Part shown: positions 1-9,900 of the stretch, in pieces
Numbering within the stretch: the first letter of the stretch is position 1
How the letters are laid out: the number at the start of each line of letters is the position of its first letter
Made by a program: the position numbers and the translations under genes
NCBI RefSeq assembly: GCF_000422745.1
Contig: NZ_AUGQ01000014.1
Span: 1 to 57,548 of the forward strand
Length of the DNA stretch: 57,548 bases
Origin: Microbacterium gubbeenense DSM 15944
Lineage (GTDB): Bacteria > Actinomycetota > Actinomycetes > Actinomycetales > Microbacteriaceae
Reading direction: 5' to 3'
The notes under the pieces: model-generated
The model's input: the letters and a program-made list of their open reading frames with translations, nothing else
The model's database searches: none
Told to the model about the DNA's origin: nothing

Positions 1-209
1 CCGAACGGCTCATGCGCCAACCGTCGAGTCACCGTGTCACGCGGGACGCCCTCGGCGCCGCACCCCCGGCACCACGGATCCGCATCCACCACCCGGCACT
101 CGATCACCGCCCGATCCGACTCAAGGCGCTGCCCGACAGCTTGGAGGCCGAGCTCGTCGAGTCGGCAGAACGTGGTCAGGTCAGGGGTCGCGAAGGTAGC
201 GTGGAGCAC
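1..209 (-). CDS. ISL3 family transposase, N-terminal part
   Basis: Only the first 69 codons are present; the rest is beyond the window edge. From a GTG at 209-207 the frame reads MLHATFATPDLTTFCRLDEL and continues into a zinc-ribbon-like segment (WCRGCG, about residues 47-52) followed by VPRDTVTRRLAHEPF. This is the N-terminus of actinobacterial ISL3 transposases, which cut and paste the element with a DDE domain that would lie further left. The start was chosen because the family begins at this methionine; an upstream ATG at the GGATGG motif is out of frame. Whether the gene is intact cannot be judged here. Confidence 0.8.
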   Translation of the reverse strand, partial: MLHATFATPDLTTFCRLDELGLQAVGQRLESDRAVIECRVVDADPWCRGCGAEGVPRDTVTRRLAHEPF

Positions 210-318
210 GTCGAGGTCTTTCGGATGGGCAGTGTGAGAACTTCCATCCTGGAAGACCTCGACGCCTATCCGGCCAACGCCACGCGAACCCCGACTACAC
301 CCTCAACTGCGAAGAGCC
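1..318 (-). mobile_element. ISL3-family insertion sequence, right end (partial)
   Basis: The minus strand carries the 5' part of an ISL3-type transposase, and the element runs off the left edge. Reading inward from 318 on the minus strand the sequence starts GGCTCTTCGCAGTTGA, and ISL3-family elements of actinobacteria (IS31831 type) begin with GGCTCTTC. I therefore place the outer end at 318, about 109 bases before the transposase start. The family makes 8-bp target duplications, so 319-326 (gatctaca) would be one copy. The other end is outside the window, so the boundary is inferred. Confidence 0.65.
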
Positions 319-362
319 GATCTACATCGACAACACGGGCGCGGTCTAGCTCGGCCGTACCG

Positions 363-420
363 CTTCCGGTAACGCAAACGGCTCTTCCCGCGACAACGAG
401 GATCCGCAAGCGTCACCGGA
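363..420. repeat. Imperfect hairpin, decayed copy of the adjacent terminator stem
   Basis: TCCGGTAACGC (365-375) pairs with GCGTCACCGGA (410-420) with one mismatch. The arm is the same word, TCCGGTRACGC, that forms the base of the perfect hairpin at 437-494, so two related stem-loops lie side by side next to the IS end. It may be an older duplicate of the terminator. Nothing else is recognised in 319-436. Confidence 0.45.
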
Positions 421-436
421 GCCGCGCGCCGAACGG

Positions 437-494
437 TTCCGGTGACGCAAATGGACCCTCGAATCGAATCGAGGGTCCATTTGCGTCACCGGAA
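437..494 (-). terminator. 26-bp perfect hairpin after aroG
   Basis: Positions 437-462 are exactly complementary to 469-494, with a 6-base loop. It lies 8 bases beyond the aroG stop codon. There is no U tract, which is common for actinobacterial terminators. Confidence 0.8.
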
Positions 495-502
495 GGGTGG
501 GG

Positions 503-1840
503 TCAGCGCTTTTCGAGCTCCTCCGCCACCAGGAAGGCGAGCTCGAGCGACTGCATGTGGTTCAGGCGCGGGTCGCAGAGCGACTCGTACCGCGTCGCGA
601 GGCCGGCCTCGTCGATCGCCTCGGATCCACCGAGGCACTCGGTGACGTCGTCACCCGTGAGCTCGACGTGGATGCCGCCCGGGTGCGTTCCGACCGCGCG
701 GTGCGCCTCGAAGAAGCCCCGCACCTCGTCGACGACGTCATCGAACCGACGCGTCTTGTAGCCCGTCGGCGTCGCGAATCCGTTGCCGTGCATGGGATCG
801 GTGACCCACAGGGGCTGCGCGCCCGACGCCTTCACGGCCTCGAGCAGCGGCGGAAGAGCCTCGCGGATCTTGCCCGCACCCATGCGCGTGATGAACGTCA
901 GTCGACCCGGCTCGCGCTCGGGGTCGAGCTTGTCGATGAGCGCCAGCGCCGTCTCGGGCGTCGTCGTCGGGCCGAGCTTCACGCCGATCGGGTTGCGGAT
1001 CTTCGACACGAAGTCGATGTGCGCGCCGTCGAGCTCGCGCGTGCGCTCGCCGACCCAGATGAAGTGCGCCGACGTGTCGTACGGATCTCCCGTGCGGGAG
1101 TCGATGCGCGTCATGGGTCGCTCGTAGTCCATGAGCAGGCCCTCGTGACCCGTGAAGAAGTCGACGCGCTTGAGCTCTTCGAAGTCGGCGCCCGCCGCTT
1201 CCATGAACTTCACGGCGCGGTCGATCTCGACGGCCATCTGCTCGTACTTCTTGTTCGCCGGGTTCGCGGCGAAGCCCTTGTTCCACGAGTGCACCTCGCG
1301 GAGATCGGCGAAGCCGCCCTGCGTGAAGGCGCGGATGAGGTTCAGCGTGCTGGCGGCCGTGTGGTATGCCTTGAGCAGGCGCGACGGATCCGCCGTACGC
1401 GACTCTTCCGTGAAGTCGAAGCCGTTGACGATCTCGCCGCGGAAGGCGGGGAGGGTCACGTCGCCGCGCGTCTCGGAGTCGCTCGAGCGCGGCTTCGCGA
1501 ACTGGCCCGCCATGCGGCCCATCTTCACGACCGGCATCGATGCGCCGTACGTGAGCACGACCGCCATCTGCAGGATCGTCTTGATGCGGTTGCGGATCTG
1601 ATCGGCCGTCGCCCCCGCGAACGTCTCGGCGCAGTCGCCGCCCTGGAGCAGGAAGGCATTGCCCGCGGCCGCCTGACCGAGGCGATAGCGCATGTCGTCG
1701 ACCTCGCCCGCAAACACGAGCGGCGGAAGACTCGCCAGCTCGGCCGACACCAGCTCGACCTTGGCCGAATCGGGCCAGGAGGGCTGCTGCTTGATCGGGA
1801 GTTCGCGCCATGCATCGAGCGCGTCGAGGGTGTGCTGCAT
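503..1840 (-). CDS. aroG: 3-deoxy-7-phosphoheptulonate synthase, class II
   Basis: This 445-residue protein condenses phosphoenolpyruvate with erythrose 4-phosphate to give DAHP, the first step of the shikimate pathway in the cytoplasm. It is a full-length class II (plant/mycobacterial type) enzyme. Conserved stretches include FLLQGGDCAETF (about 63-74), VVKMGRMAGQFAKPR, DPMHGNG with the metal-binding His, and GGIHVELTGDDVTEC near the end. It starts at ATG 1840 and follows the acyltransferase gene by 41 bases on the same strand, so the two may be cotranscribed. A strong hairpin ends the unit. Class II enzymes are the usual form in actinobacteria. Confidence 0.95.
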   Translation of the reverse strand: MQHTLDALDAWRELPIKQQPSWPDSAKVELVSAELASLPPLVFAGEVDDMRYRLGQAAAGNAFLLQGGDCAETFAGATADQIRNRIKTILQMAVVLTYGASMPVVKMGRMAGQFAKPRSSDSETRGDVTLPAFRGEIVNGFDFTEESRTADPSRLLKAYHTAASTLNLIRAFTQGGFADLREVHSWNKGFAANPANKKYEQMAVEIDRAVKFMEAAGADFEELKRVDFFTGHEGLLMDYERPMTRIDSRTGDPYDTSAHFIWVGERTRELDGAHIDFVSKIRNPIGVKLGPTTTPETALALIDKLDPEREPGRLTFITRMGAGKIREALPPLLEAVKASGAQPLWVTDPMHGNGFATPTGYKTRRFDDVVDEVRGFFEAHRAVGTHPGGIHVELTGDDVTECLGGSEAIDEAGLATRYESLCDPRLNHMQSLELAFLVAEELEKR

Positions 1841-1881
1841 TCCACGATCCTATCGGCTCTGGAGCGCCCCTCGGCGCCAGC

Positions 1882-2592
1882 TCAGCTGATGGAGCTCGGC
1901 TTCGACGAACCGCGTTTCTCCGCGAGCGCACGGTGCTTCGAGGCGTACTCGTCGACGTACTCCTGACCGGCGATCCGCTGCAGCGCGACCATGATCTCGT
2001 CGGTCACGCTGCGCAGTACGAATCGGTCGTCTTCGAGGCCCTCGTAACGGGAGAAATCGAGGGGCTCGCCGATGACGATGCCGATCCGCATGATGCGCGG
2101 ACGCTTGGATCCGATCGGCAGCACCTCGGCTGTGTCGACCATCACGACGGGAACGACCGGCACCTTCGAGACGAGTGCCATGCGCGCGATGCCGGTTCGC
2201 CCCTTGTACATCCGCCCGTCGGGGCTTCGTGTGCCCTCCGGGTAGATGCCGAGAAGGTCTCCCCTGCCGACCACCTGCAGTGCCGTGTTCAGCGCGGCTT
2301 CCGAGGCGGATCCGCCCGACCGGTCGATCGCGATCTGGCCCGTTCCCGTCATGAACTGCTTCGTCGCCCAGCCCTTGATGCCCTTGCCCGTGAAGTACTC
2401 GGACTTCGCCAGGAACGACATCCTGCGCTCGAGCATGAGCGGCAGGAAGACAGAGTCCATGACCGACAGGTGGTTCGACGCAAGGATCGCCGCGCCCTGC
2501 TTCGGAACGTTCTCGGCGCCCGTGATCCACGGCCGGAACAGCCCCCTGACGATGGGCCCGACGATGACGTACTTCAGGATCCAGTAGAACAA
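1882..2592 (-). CDS. plsC: 1-acyl-sn-glycerol-3-phosphate acyltransferase family protein
   Basis: The 236-residue protein belongs to the PlsC/LPLAT family, which transfers a fatty acyl group onto lysophosphatidic acid or a related acceptor at the membrane. The catalytic NHLSVMD (H-X4-D, about residues 40-46) and the glycerol-phosphate-binding PEGTRS motif are present. The hydrophobic N-terminus (FYWILKYVIVGPIV) probably anchors it. It is divergent from the acyl-CoA ligase gene, so the intergenic region 2593-2755 holds both promoters. Both neighbours handle acyl groups, but the precise acceptor is not shown. Start is ATG 2592. Confidence 0.85.
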   Translation of the reverse strand: MFYWILKYVIVGPIVRGLFRPWITGAENVPKQGAAILASNHLSVMDSVFLPLMLERRMSFLAKSEYFTGKGIKGWATKQFMTGTGQIAIDRSGGSASEAALNTALQVVGRGDLLGIYPEGTRSPDGRMYKGRTGIARMALVSKVPVVPVVMVDTAEVLPIGSKRPRIMRIGIVIGEPLDFSRYEGLEDDRFVLRSVTDEIMVALQRIAGQEYVDEYASKHRALAEKRGSSKPSSIS

Positions 2593-2755
2593 CGCGCGAG
2601 ACTCCAGTCGAAGGGTACGGCGATGATTCTAGTCGTGCTGATGGGTGCTTGTGGAACGCGGACAACTCGGTGGCGCGGAGACGCATCACCCGAATAGACT
2701 CGCGGGATATCTGTTCCGCGCGGACCGCCGTGCCCCCGGTATCAAAGGAGCTGCC

Positions 2756-4585
2756 GTGATCGAAGTCACCGCCGAGCCACTCGTCCCGTCCGATCCGTCG
2801 CGCAACATCAGTGACCTGCTGGCGGATCGCGCGCGCGAGACTCCCGACAAGCCGATTTTCGGGATCCCGGAGGGCGACGGGTGGCGCGACAAGACGGCGC
2901 GTGAATTCGAGTCCGAGGTGATCGCCCTGGCGAAGGGGTTCATTGCCTCGGGCATCCGCCCCGGCGACAAGCTGGGATTCCTGGCGACGACGACGTACGA
3001 GTGGACGCTCGTCGACTTCGCGCTGCATTACGCCGGCATCATCATGGTGCCGGTCTATGAGACCAGCTCCGCTGACCAGATCCACTGGATCCTGTCAGAC
3101 TCGGGCGCCGTCGCACTCATGGTAGAGAACGCCGGGCACGACAAGCGGTTCGCCGAGGTGCGCGACGAGCTGCCGCTCGTCGGCCAGTACTGGCGGATGG
3201 ATGAGGGGGCCCTCGACGAGTTGCGAGCTCAGGGCGCCGAGATCGATGACGCCGAGGTCGAACGACGCCGCAACCTCGCGCGGACTGACGACGTCGCGAC
3301 CATCATCTACACGTCCGGATCGATGGGACGCCCGAAGGGCTGCGTTCTCACGCACAGCAACTTCGTCGACACCGCGCAGAACGCCGCCGTCGAACTGCGC
3401 GAGATCTTCGATCAGCCCGGCGCCTCGACCGTGCTGTTCATCACGACGGCTCACGTGTTCGCGCGCTTCATGTCGGTGCTGTACATCCACACCGGCATCC
3501 GGACGGGGCACGAGCCCAACACCGCGAACCTCGTCAAGACGCTGGGCTCGTTCAAGCCCACGGTGCTGCTCGCTGTTCCCCGCGTGTTCGAGAAGGTCTA
3601 CAACTCGGCCAAGCAGAAGACTGAGGCCGATGGCAAGGGCGCCATCTTCCGCCGCGCCGCGAGCGTCGCGAGCGAGTACGCGCGCCGCGAGCAAGACGGT
3701 GAGCGCATCAGCCCGCTGCTGTCGCTGCAGTACAAGGTCTTCGGCAAGCTCGTCTACGGCAAGCTGCGCGATCTGATGGGCGGGCGCGTCACCTACGCCG
3801 TCTCGGGATCCGCGCCCCTCGGCCCGCACCTCGGCTACTTCTTCCGCGGTCTCGGCATCAAGATCCTCGAGGGCTACGGCCTCACCGAGACGACGGCGCC
3901 CGCGACGGTGAACCGCCCGGGCGACATTCAGGTCGGTACGGTCGGCAGCGTGCTGCCCGGCGTCTCCGTGCGCATCGCGAAGGACGGCGAGGTGCAGGTC
4001 AAGGGCGTCAACGTCTTCCGCGAGTACTGGCGCAACCCGGAGGCGACCGAGGAGTCGTTCGACGGCAGTTGGTTCCGCACGGGCGACCTCGGTTCGCTCA
4101 GCGACGAGGGCTACCTCACGATCACCGGCCGCAAGAAGGAGATCATCGTCACGGCCGGCGGCAAGAACGTCGCCCCGACGATGCTCGAGGATCCGATCCG
4201 CGCGAACGCGATCGTCGGCCAGGTCGTCGTCGTCGGCGACCAGAAGCCGTTCATCGCGGCTCTCATCACCCTCGATCCCGAGATGCTGCCCGCCTGGCTG
4301 AAGACGCACGGCGAGTCGGAGGGCCTCACGCTCGAGCAGGCCGCCAACTCGCCCGCCGTGCGCGACGAGATCCAGAAGACGATCGATGCCGCGAACGCAC
4401 GCGTGTCGCGCGCCGAGTCGATCCGCGAGTTCCGCATCGTGCCGACCGAGTGGACCGAGGCCTCGGGTCACCTGACGCCCAAGCTGTCGATCAAGCGCGC
4501 CGTGATCCTGAAGGACTTCTCCTCGACGATCGAGGAGATCTACACGACGCCGGGCGACCGCACCTCCGCGATCGCTGTCGGCTGA
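2756..4585 (+). CDS. fadD: Long-chain fatty-acid--CoA ligase (AMP-forming)
   Basis: This 609-residue AMP-binding enzyme activates fatty acids to acyl-CoA through an acyl-adenylate. Motifs are the P-loop YTSGSMGRPKG, GYGLTETTAP, the TGD motif in WFRTGDLGSL, and the C-terminal GRKKEIIVTAGGKNVAP. It resembles the FadD15 class of actinobacterial long-chain ligases. The start is GTG 2756, chosen because AAAGGAG lies 6 bases upstream at 2744-2750; a longer frame upstream lacks such support. It ends at a bidirectional hairpin shared with def. Confidence 0.9.
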   Translation: MIEVTAEPLVPSDPSRNISDLLADRARETPDKPIFGIPEGDGWRDKTAREFESEVIALAKGFIASGIRPGDKLGFLATTTYEWTLVDFALHYAGIIMVPVYETSSADQIHWILSDSGAVALMVENAGHDKRFAEVRDELPLVGQYWRMDEGALDELRAQGAEIDDAEVERRRNLARTDDVATIIYTSGSMGRPKGCVLTHSNFVDTAQNAAVELREIFDQPGASTVLFITTAHVFARFMSVLYIHTGIRTGHEPNTANLVKTLGSFKPTVLLAVPRVFEKVYNSAKQKTEADGKGAIFRRAASVASEYARREQDGERISPLLSLQYKVFGKLVYGKLRDLMGGRVTYAVSGSAPLGPHLGYFFRGLGIKILEGYGLTETTAPATVNRPGDIQVGTVGSVLPGVSVRIAKDGEVQVKGVNVFREYWRNPEATEESFDGSWFRTGDLGSLSDEGYLTITGRKKEIIVTAGGKNVAPTMLEDPIRANAIVGQVVVVGDQKPFIAALITLDPEMLPAWLKTHGESEGLTLEQAANSPAVRDEIQKTIDAANARVSRAESIREFRIVPTEWTEASGHLTPKLSIKRAVILKDFSSTIEEIYTTPGDRTSAIAVG

Positions 4586-4589
4586 CGTT

Positions 4590-4630
4590 CGTGGGGGCGG
4601 CGCGGATCAGATGTCCGCGCCGCCCCCACG
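4590..4630. terminator. Bidirectional 17-bp hairpin between convergent genes
   Basis: Positions 4590-4606 pair exactly with 4614-4630, loop of 7. It lies between the stop codons of the plus-strand acyl-CoA ligase and the minus-strand def, so it can serve both. Confidence 0.8.
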
Positions 4631-4637
4631 AGGTCGT

Positions 4638-5129
4638 TCAGAACCAGGAGCTCTCGCGCACCTTGCGCATCGCGACGCCGCGCTCTTCGCGGGTCAGCCG
4701 CTGCAGGTAGACCATGCCGTCGAGGTGATCGGTCTCGTGCTGGAGCATCTGCGCGAACAGCCCCTCGCCCTCGAGCGTGACCGGATTGCCGTCGACGTCG
4801 ATGCCCTCGACGCGCGCATACGGGTGGCGCAGCGCGTCGTGCCAGAGATCGGGCACCGACAGGCATCCCTCACCGGTCGGCACGGGCTCGCCGCGCACCT
4901 CGACGATGCGCGGGTTGAGGATCGCCCCGATCTCACCGTCGACGTTATAGCTGAAGGCGCGCAGGCCGACGCCGATCTGCGGCGCCGCGACGCCCGCGCG
5001 GCCCGGGAGCTCGACGGTCTCGATGAGGTCGGCGACGAGCGCACGGATCCCCTCGTCGATCTCGCCGATCTCCTCGCACGGAGTGCGCAGCACGGGGTCG
5101 CCGTAGAGGCGAATCTCCCTCACAGTCAT
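4638..5129 (-). CDS. def: Peptide deformylase
   Basis: The 163-residue metalloenzyme removes the formyl group from the N-terminal methionine of nascent proteins. All three family motifs are present: [16 protein letters not shown] (metal-binding Cys) and QHETDHLDG (two metal-binding His and the catalytic Glu). Its ATG at 5129 overlaps the TGA of the upstream ParA/MinD-like gene by 4 bases, so the two are translationally coupled, an unusual partner for def. Length is normal for a bacterial deformylase. Confidence 0.95.
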   Translation of the reverse strand: MTVREIRLYGDPVLRTPCEEIGEIDEGIRALVADLIETVELPGRAGVAAPQIGVGLRAFSYNVDGEIGAILNPRIVEVRGEPVPTGEGCLSVPDLWHDALRHPYARVEGIDVDGNPVTLEGEGLFAQMLQHETDHLDGMVYLQRLTREERGVAMRKVRESSWF

Positions 5130-6928
5130 GACGCGCGGATCCCCTCGACCACGCTCGCGGCGAGGCGGCGAGCGGCGTCGCGCGTGGTGCGGTCGAGATC
5201 GTGGAAACTGATGGCGCTTCCCGTGGCGATGCCCGCGTCGTACGGGATCCGGACGACGTCGCGCACGCGGCTGCGGAAGTGCGTCTCGAGCTCATCGAGG
5301 CGCACGAGCGGCGTGCCCGGGCGATCCTGGTTGATGACGACGACAGCGTTCTTCGCGAGCTCCTCGCGGCCGTTGGTCTCGAGCCAGGTGAGCGTCTCGG
5401 CGGCGAGGCGCGCCTCGTCGACGCTGATGCCCGACACAATCACGACCTGGTCGCCGAGGTCGAGGGTCGCGTCCATGACCGAGTGGATGATTCCCGTTCC
5501 GGTGTCGGTCAGCACGAGCGAGTAGTAGTGCTGGGCGATCTCAGCGACGTCGCGATAGTTCTGGTCGCTGAACGCATCGGCCACGTGCGGATCCGCGTCG
5601 CTCGCGAGCACGTCGAGCCGCGTCGCGTCACGGGTCACGTGGGCCGTCATGTCGGCGTACCCGGTGATCTCGGCGTGACTGCGCACGAGGTCGCGCACGG
5701 TCTTGCCGGACGGCTTCGAGATGCGCTCCGCGAGCGTTCCCCGGTCGGGGTTCGCGTCGATCGCGACGACGCGGTCGTCGCGCGCATCGGCGAGGGCCAT
5801 ACCGAGCAGCGCGGTCACGGTCGTCTTGCCGACGCCGCCCTTGCGGCTCATCACCGGCACGAAGCGCACGCGGCCGGGGATCGGCGCCGCGATGCGGGCC
5901 ATGAGCGCTTTGCGGGCCCGCGTCTTCTTCCCGTCACCGAGGTTGATGAGCCCGCGCGTGGCGGCGTAGATGATGCGGCGCCACGGATCCTCGGGCTCGG
6001 GCTTGCGGATCGCTCCCGTGTCGAGCAGTCGCTCGTCCGTCAGCACGTCGCTCGACTCGGGATCCCGACGGGCGTCGCCGATCGGCTGCCGCACGAACGA
6101 CTCGCGCCCCGGCCGAGCGGGCGTCGAAACGCGGTTCGCAGCGCCGGCGGAGGCCGCCGCGGGCATGGGTTCGGGTTCACGAACGATGATGTTCTCCTGC
6201 ACGGTGTCGGGCTGGGTATCCACGGTCGCGGCGGGATGCGGCTCGTTGGGGGCTGCGGGGGCGGGATCGGCCGCGTCGTCTGCCGACGGCTCCGGATGCG
6301 CTTCGCCCGACGGCTCGTCGAGGGCGGCGTCGTCGAGGTCGACGTCGATCTCGTCGAGATCGTCTGCGTCGTCGGCGTCTTCGAACGCTTCGGCTTCTTC
6401 AGCCGCGTCGTCGTCGTCTTCGTCGGCCTCGGCGTTATCGACGGTGTCTTCGTCGTCTTCGTCGATGTCGTCGGACACATCTTCGTCGTCGTCGACGTCT
6501 TCGTCGGACTCGTCTTCGTCGATATCCGAGGCGTCGACGATGTCGTCCGTCTCGTCATCGGCATCCGCGTCAACATCGATCACGTCTTCGGTGTCAGATG
6601 CGTCATCGCGGTCATCGACGTCGGTCTCGTCGAGAACCGGCGCGTCGCCGGCCTCGTCTGCGTTGTCATCACGGTCATCGCGGTCGTCGGACTCAGCGTC
6701 CGGCTCATCGTCGTCCTCGACCTCCGCCGATTCCTCGGTCCAGTGGTCGAACTCGTCGGCGATCACATCGTCGTCGTCGCGGTCGTCGTCCTGGTATCCC
6801 GCGGGCAGCACGACAGAAACCTGGGCAGTCATTCCGAGATCGATCGCTGTCGTGCTCGTACCCGGCTCATCGAGCACACCGAGCTCTTCGTTCTCATCGT
6901 CGTGCGACGGCGTGCGGTCGATTGCCAA
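5126..6928 (-). CDS. MinD/ParA-like ATPase with long acidic disordered N-terminus
   Basis: The 600-residue protein has two parts. Residues about 45-225 are extremely rich in Asp and Glu with runs such as DDDRDDDD, and must be disordered. From about 300 onward lies a MinD/ParA-type P-loop ATPase: deviant Walker A KGGVGKTT at 363-370, then VVAIDANPD and VLTDTGTG. This layout is reminiscent of EspI-like and other actinobacterial MinD-family proteins, which use ATP-driven cycling to position cargo. The cargo is unknown here. It starts at ATG 6928 with CAGGAG upstream and overlaps def by 4 bases. The acidic tract is encoded by low-complexity GAC/GAG repeats. Confidence 0.8.
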   Translation of the reverse strand: MAIDRTPSHDDENEELGVLDEPGTSTTAIDLGMTAQVSVVLPAGYQDDDRDDDDVIADEFDHWTEESAEVEDDDEPDAESDDRDDRDDNADEAGDAPVLDETDVDDRDDASDTEDVIDVDADADDETDDIVDASDIDEDESDEDVDDDEDVSDDIDEDDEDTVDNAEADEDDDDAAEEAEAFEDADDADDLDEIDVDLDDAALDEPSGEAHPEPSADDAADPAPAAPNEPHPAATVDTQPDTVQENIIVREPEPMPAAASAGAANRVSTPARPGRESFVRQPIGDARRDPESSDVLTDERLLDTGAIRKPEPEDPWRRIIYAATRGLINLGDGKKTRARKALMARIAAPIPGRVRFVPVMSRKGGVGKTTVTALLGMALADARDDRVVAIDANPDRGTLAERISKPSGKTVRDLVRSHAEITGYADMTAHVTRDATRLDVLASDADPHVADAFSDQNYRDVAEIAQHYYSLVLTDTGTGIIHSVMDATLDLGDQVVIVSGISVDEARLAAETLTWLETNGREELAKNAVVVINQDRPGTPLVRLDELETHFRSRVRDVVRIPYDAGIATGSAISFHDLDRTTRDAARRLAASVVEGIRAS

Positions 6929-6943
6929 GGGAACTCCTGAAAG

Positions 6944-6987
6944 CCTGAGGGCGGGCGCACCCGCAGCGGGTGTCCCCCGCCCTCAGG
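6944..6987 (-). terminator. Hairpin between pyc and the MinD-like gene
   Basis: CCTGAGGGCGGG (6944-6955) pairs with CCCGCCCTCAGG (6976-6987), with an inner CACCCG/CGGGTG stem. It begins 4 bases after the pyc stop and lies just upstream of the next gene's ribosome binding site. It probably ends pyc transcription and may limit read-through into the MinD-like gene. Confidence 0.75.
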
Positions 6988-6991
6988 AATG

Positions 6992-9900
6992 TTACTCGGC
7001 GGGCGTGATGACGACCAAAAGGTCGCCGGCATCCACCTGCTGCGTCTGCGCGATCGCGACGCGCTCGACGACGCCCGTCGTGGTTGCGCTGACCGCGGCC
7101 TCCATCTTCATCGCCTCGATCGATGCGACCGGCTGGCCCGCCTCGACGTGGTCGCCCGGTGCCGTTTTGAGCGTCACGACCCCGGAGAACGGTGCGGCGA
7201 CATGGCCGGTGTTTCCGCGGTCGGCCTTCTCGGCCTCGTGCACGTCGACCTCGATCGACTCGTCGCGCGCCTCGACCGGGCGCAGCTGACCGTTCAGGGT
7301 CGTCATGACCGAGCGGATGCCCTTCTCGTCGGCGTCACCGATCGATTCGAGCACCATGTAGAGGTCGACGCCCTTCTCGAGCTCGACGACGTGCTCGCGA
7401 CCCGGCTCGAGGCCGTAGAGGTAGTCGTCGGTGTCGAGCAGCGAGATGTCACCGAACTTGCGCTGGTTCTCTTCGAACACGGCCGTCGGCTGCGGGAAGA
7501 GCAGGTGGTTCAGGCGCGCACGGCGCGACGCCGAATCGCCCGCGAGGGCCTCGGAGTCCTCATCGGAGATCGGGGTGATGCCCGTCTTGATGTCGCGGCC
7601 CGCGAGCACCTTGGTGCGGAACGGCTCGGGCCATCCGCCGGGCAGCTCGCCGAGCTCGCCCGCCATGAACGACACGACCGAGTCGGGCACGTCGTACTTC
7701 TCAGGGTTCGCCTCGAAGTCGGCAGGATCGGCCTTGACGGCGGCGAGGTGCAGAGCGAGGTCGCCCACGACCTTCGACGAGGGCGTGACCTTCGGGATCC
7801 GGCCGAGCATGCGATCGGCGGCCGCGTACATGTCCTCGATCAGCTCGAAGTCGTCGGCGAGGCCGAGCGCGATCGCCTGCTGGCGCAGGTTCGACAGCTG
7901 ACCGCCCGGGATCTCGTGCGTGTACACGCGGCCCGTCGGACCCCGCAGGCCCGACTCGAAGGGCGCGTAGACCTCGCGCACCGACTCCCAGTACGGCTCG
8001 AGGTCGGCGACCGATTGCAGGTCGAGCCCCGTGTCGCGGTTCGTGTGCGCCAACGCAGCGACGAGCGACGAGAGCGACGGCTGGCTCGTCGTGCCGGCCA
8101 TCGTGGCGCTCGCGGCGTCGACGGCGTCGGCTCCGGCGGCGCTCGCGGACAGCAGCGTGCCGAGCTGACCGCCAGCCGTGTCGTGCGTGTGCAGGTGCAC
8201 GGGAAGGTCGAACTCGCGGCGCAGCGCCGTGACGAGCTTGGCGGCCGCGGCCGGGCGCAGCAGGCCAGCCATGTCCTTGATCGCGAGGATGTGCGCGCCC
8301 GCGTCGACCATGCGCTCCGCGAGCCTCACGTAGTAGTCGAGCGTGTACAGGTCCTCGGCCGGGTTCAGCAGGTCTCCCGTGTAGCACAGGGCCACCTCCG
8401 CGACCGACGTGCCGGTCTGGCGCACGGCGTCGATAGCCGGGCGCATCTGGTCCACATCGTTCAGCGCGTCGAAGATGCGGAAGATGTCGATGCCGGTCGC
8501 GGCGGCCTCCTCGACGAAGGCGTCGGTGACCTCCGTCGGGTACGGCGTGTAGCCGACCGTGTTGCGGCCGCGCAGCAGCATCTGGATCGCGACGTTCGGA
8601 AGCGCCTCGCGCAGCTGCTCGAGGCGAGCCCAGGGATCCTCGCCGAGGAAGCGGAGCGCGACGTCGTACGTCGCCCCTCCCCAGGCCTCGACAGAGAGAA
8701 GCTGCGACTCGAGACGCGCCACGTGCGGGGCGACGTTCAGCAGATCCTTCGTACGAACGCGCGTCGCGAGCAGCGACTGGTGCGCATCGCGGAAGGTGGT
8801 CTCGGTCACGCCGAGGGCCTTCTGCTCGCGCAGGGCCTTCGCGAAGCCCTCCGGGCCGAGCTCCTGCAGCCGGTTGCGGCTTCCGGCCGGCGCCGCGGCG
8901 CTCAGGTCGATGGCGGGAAGCTTCGTCCGCGGGTCCGTCAGGGCCGGCCGCTCGCCGTAGGGCTTATTGATCGTGCGGTCGACCATCCAGCGCAGCAGCT
9001 TCGTGCCGCGGTCCTTCGACACGCGACCCTCCAGCAGCTCCGGACGCTCATCGATGAACGACGTCGACAGGTCGCCCGCCACGAACGCAGGGTCGTCGAG
9101 CACGGCGCGCAGGAACGGGATGTTCGTGGAGACGCCGCGGATCCGGAACTCGGCGAGGGCGCGACGGGCGCGCGCGACGGCGGTCGGGAAGTCGCGACCG
9201 CGCACGGTGAGCTTCGCGAGCATCGAGTCGAAGTGCGGCGAGATCTGCGAGCCGGCGGCGGTCGTGCCGCCGTCGATGCGGATCCCCGCGCCGCCCGGCG
9301 AGCGATACGTGGTGATCTTGCCGGTGTCGGGGCGGAAGCCGCTCGCCGGATCCTCCGTCGTGATGCGCGTCTGCATGGCCGCGCCGTGCAGGACGATGTT
9401 CTCCTGCGAGAGCCCGAGATCCTCGAGCGTCTCGCCCGATGCGATGCGCATCTGCGACTGCACGAGGTCGACGTCGGTGACCTCTTCGGTGACCGTGTGC
9501 TCGACCTGGATGCGCGGGTTCATCTCGATGAAGACGACCTCGCCCGTGCGGGGGCCGGTGGTCTCGAGCAGGAACTCGACGGTGCCGGCGTTGATGTATC
9601 CGATCGACTCGGCGAACGCGACGGCGTGGCGGTGCAGGGCCTTCGCGATTTCGGGGTCGAGGTTCGGCGCCGGCGCCAGCTCGACGACCTTCTGGTGGCG
9701 GCGCTGCACCGAGCAGTCGCGCTCGAACAGGTGCACTGTGTGGCCGGACGAATCCGCAAGGATCTGCACCTCGATGTGACGGGGGCGCAGCACGGCCTGC
9801 TCGAGGAACATGCGCGCGTCGCCGAACGCGCTGGCGGCCTCGTGCATCGCGGCCTCGAGCGCGTCGGCGAGGTCTTCCTTCTTGTCGACGCGGCGCATTC

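Noticed and set aside
283..351. Short plus-strand frame reading NPDYTLNCEEPIYIDNTGAV before a stop
   Set aside because: It spans the inferred IS end and has no start or family resemblance; probably chance.
380..388. A second GGCTCTTCC that could be another ISL3 end
   Set aside because: No transposase or matching inverted partner follows it; a short chance match is likely.
497..1966. 489-codon plus-strand frame
   Set aside because: Antisense shadow of the class II DAHP synthase gene, which has all its motifs on the minus strand.
5201..6940. A 579-codon open plus-strand frame
   Set aside because: It is the complement of the Asp/Glu-rich tract of the MinD-like gene, with biased low-complexity residues and no ribosome binding site.
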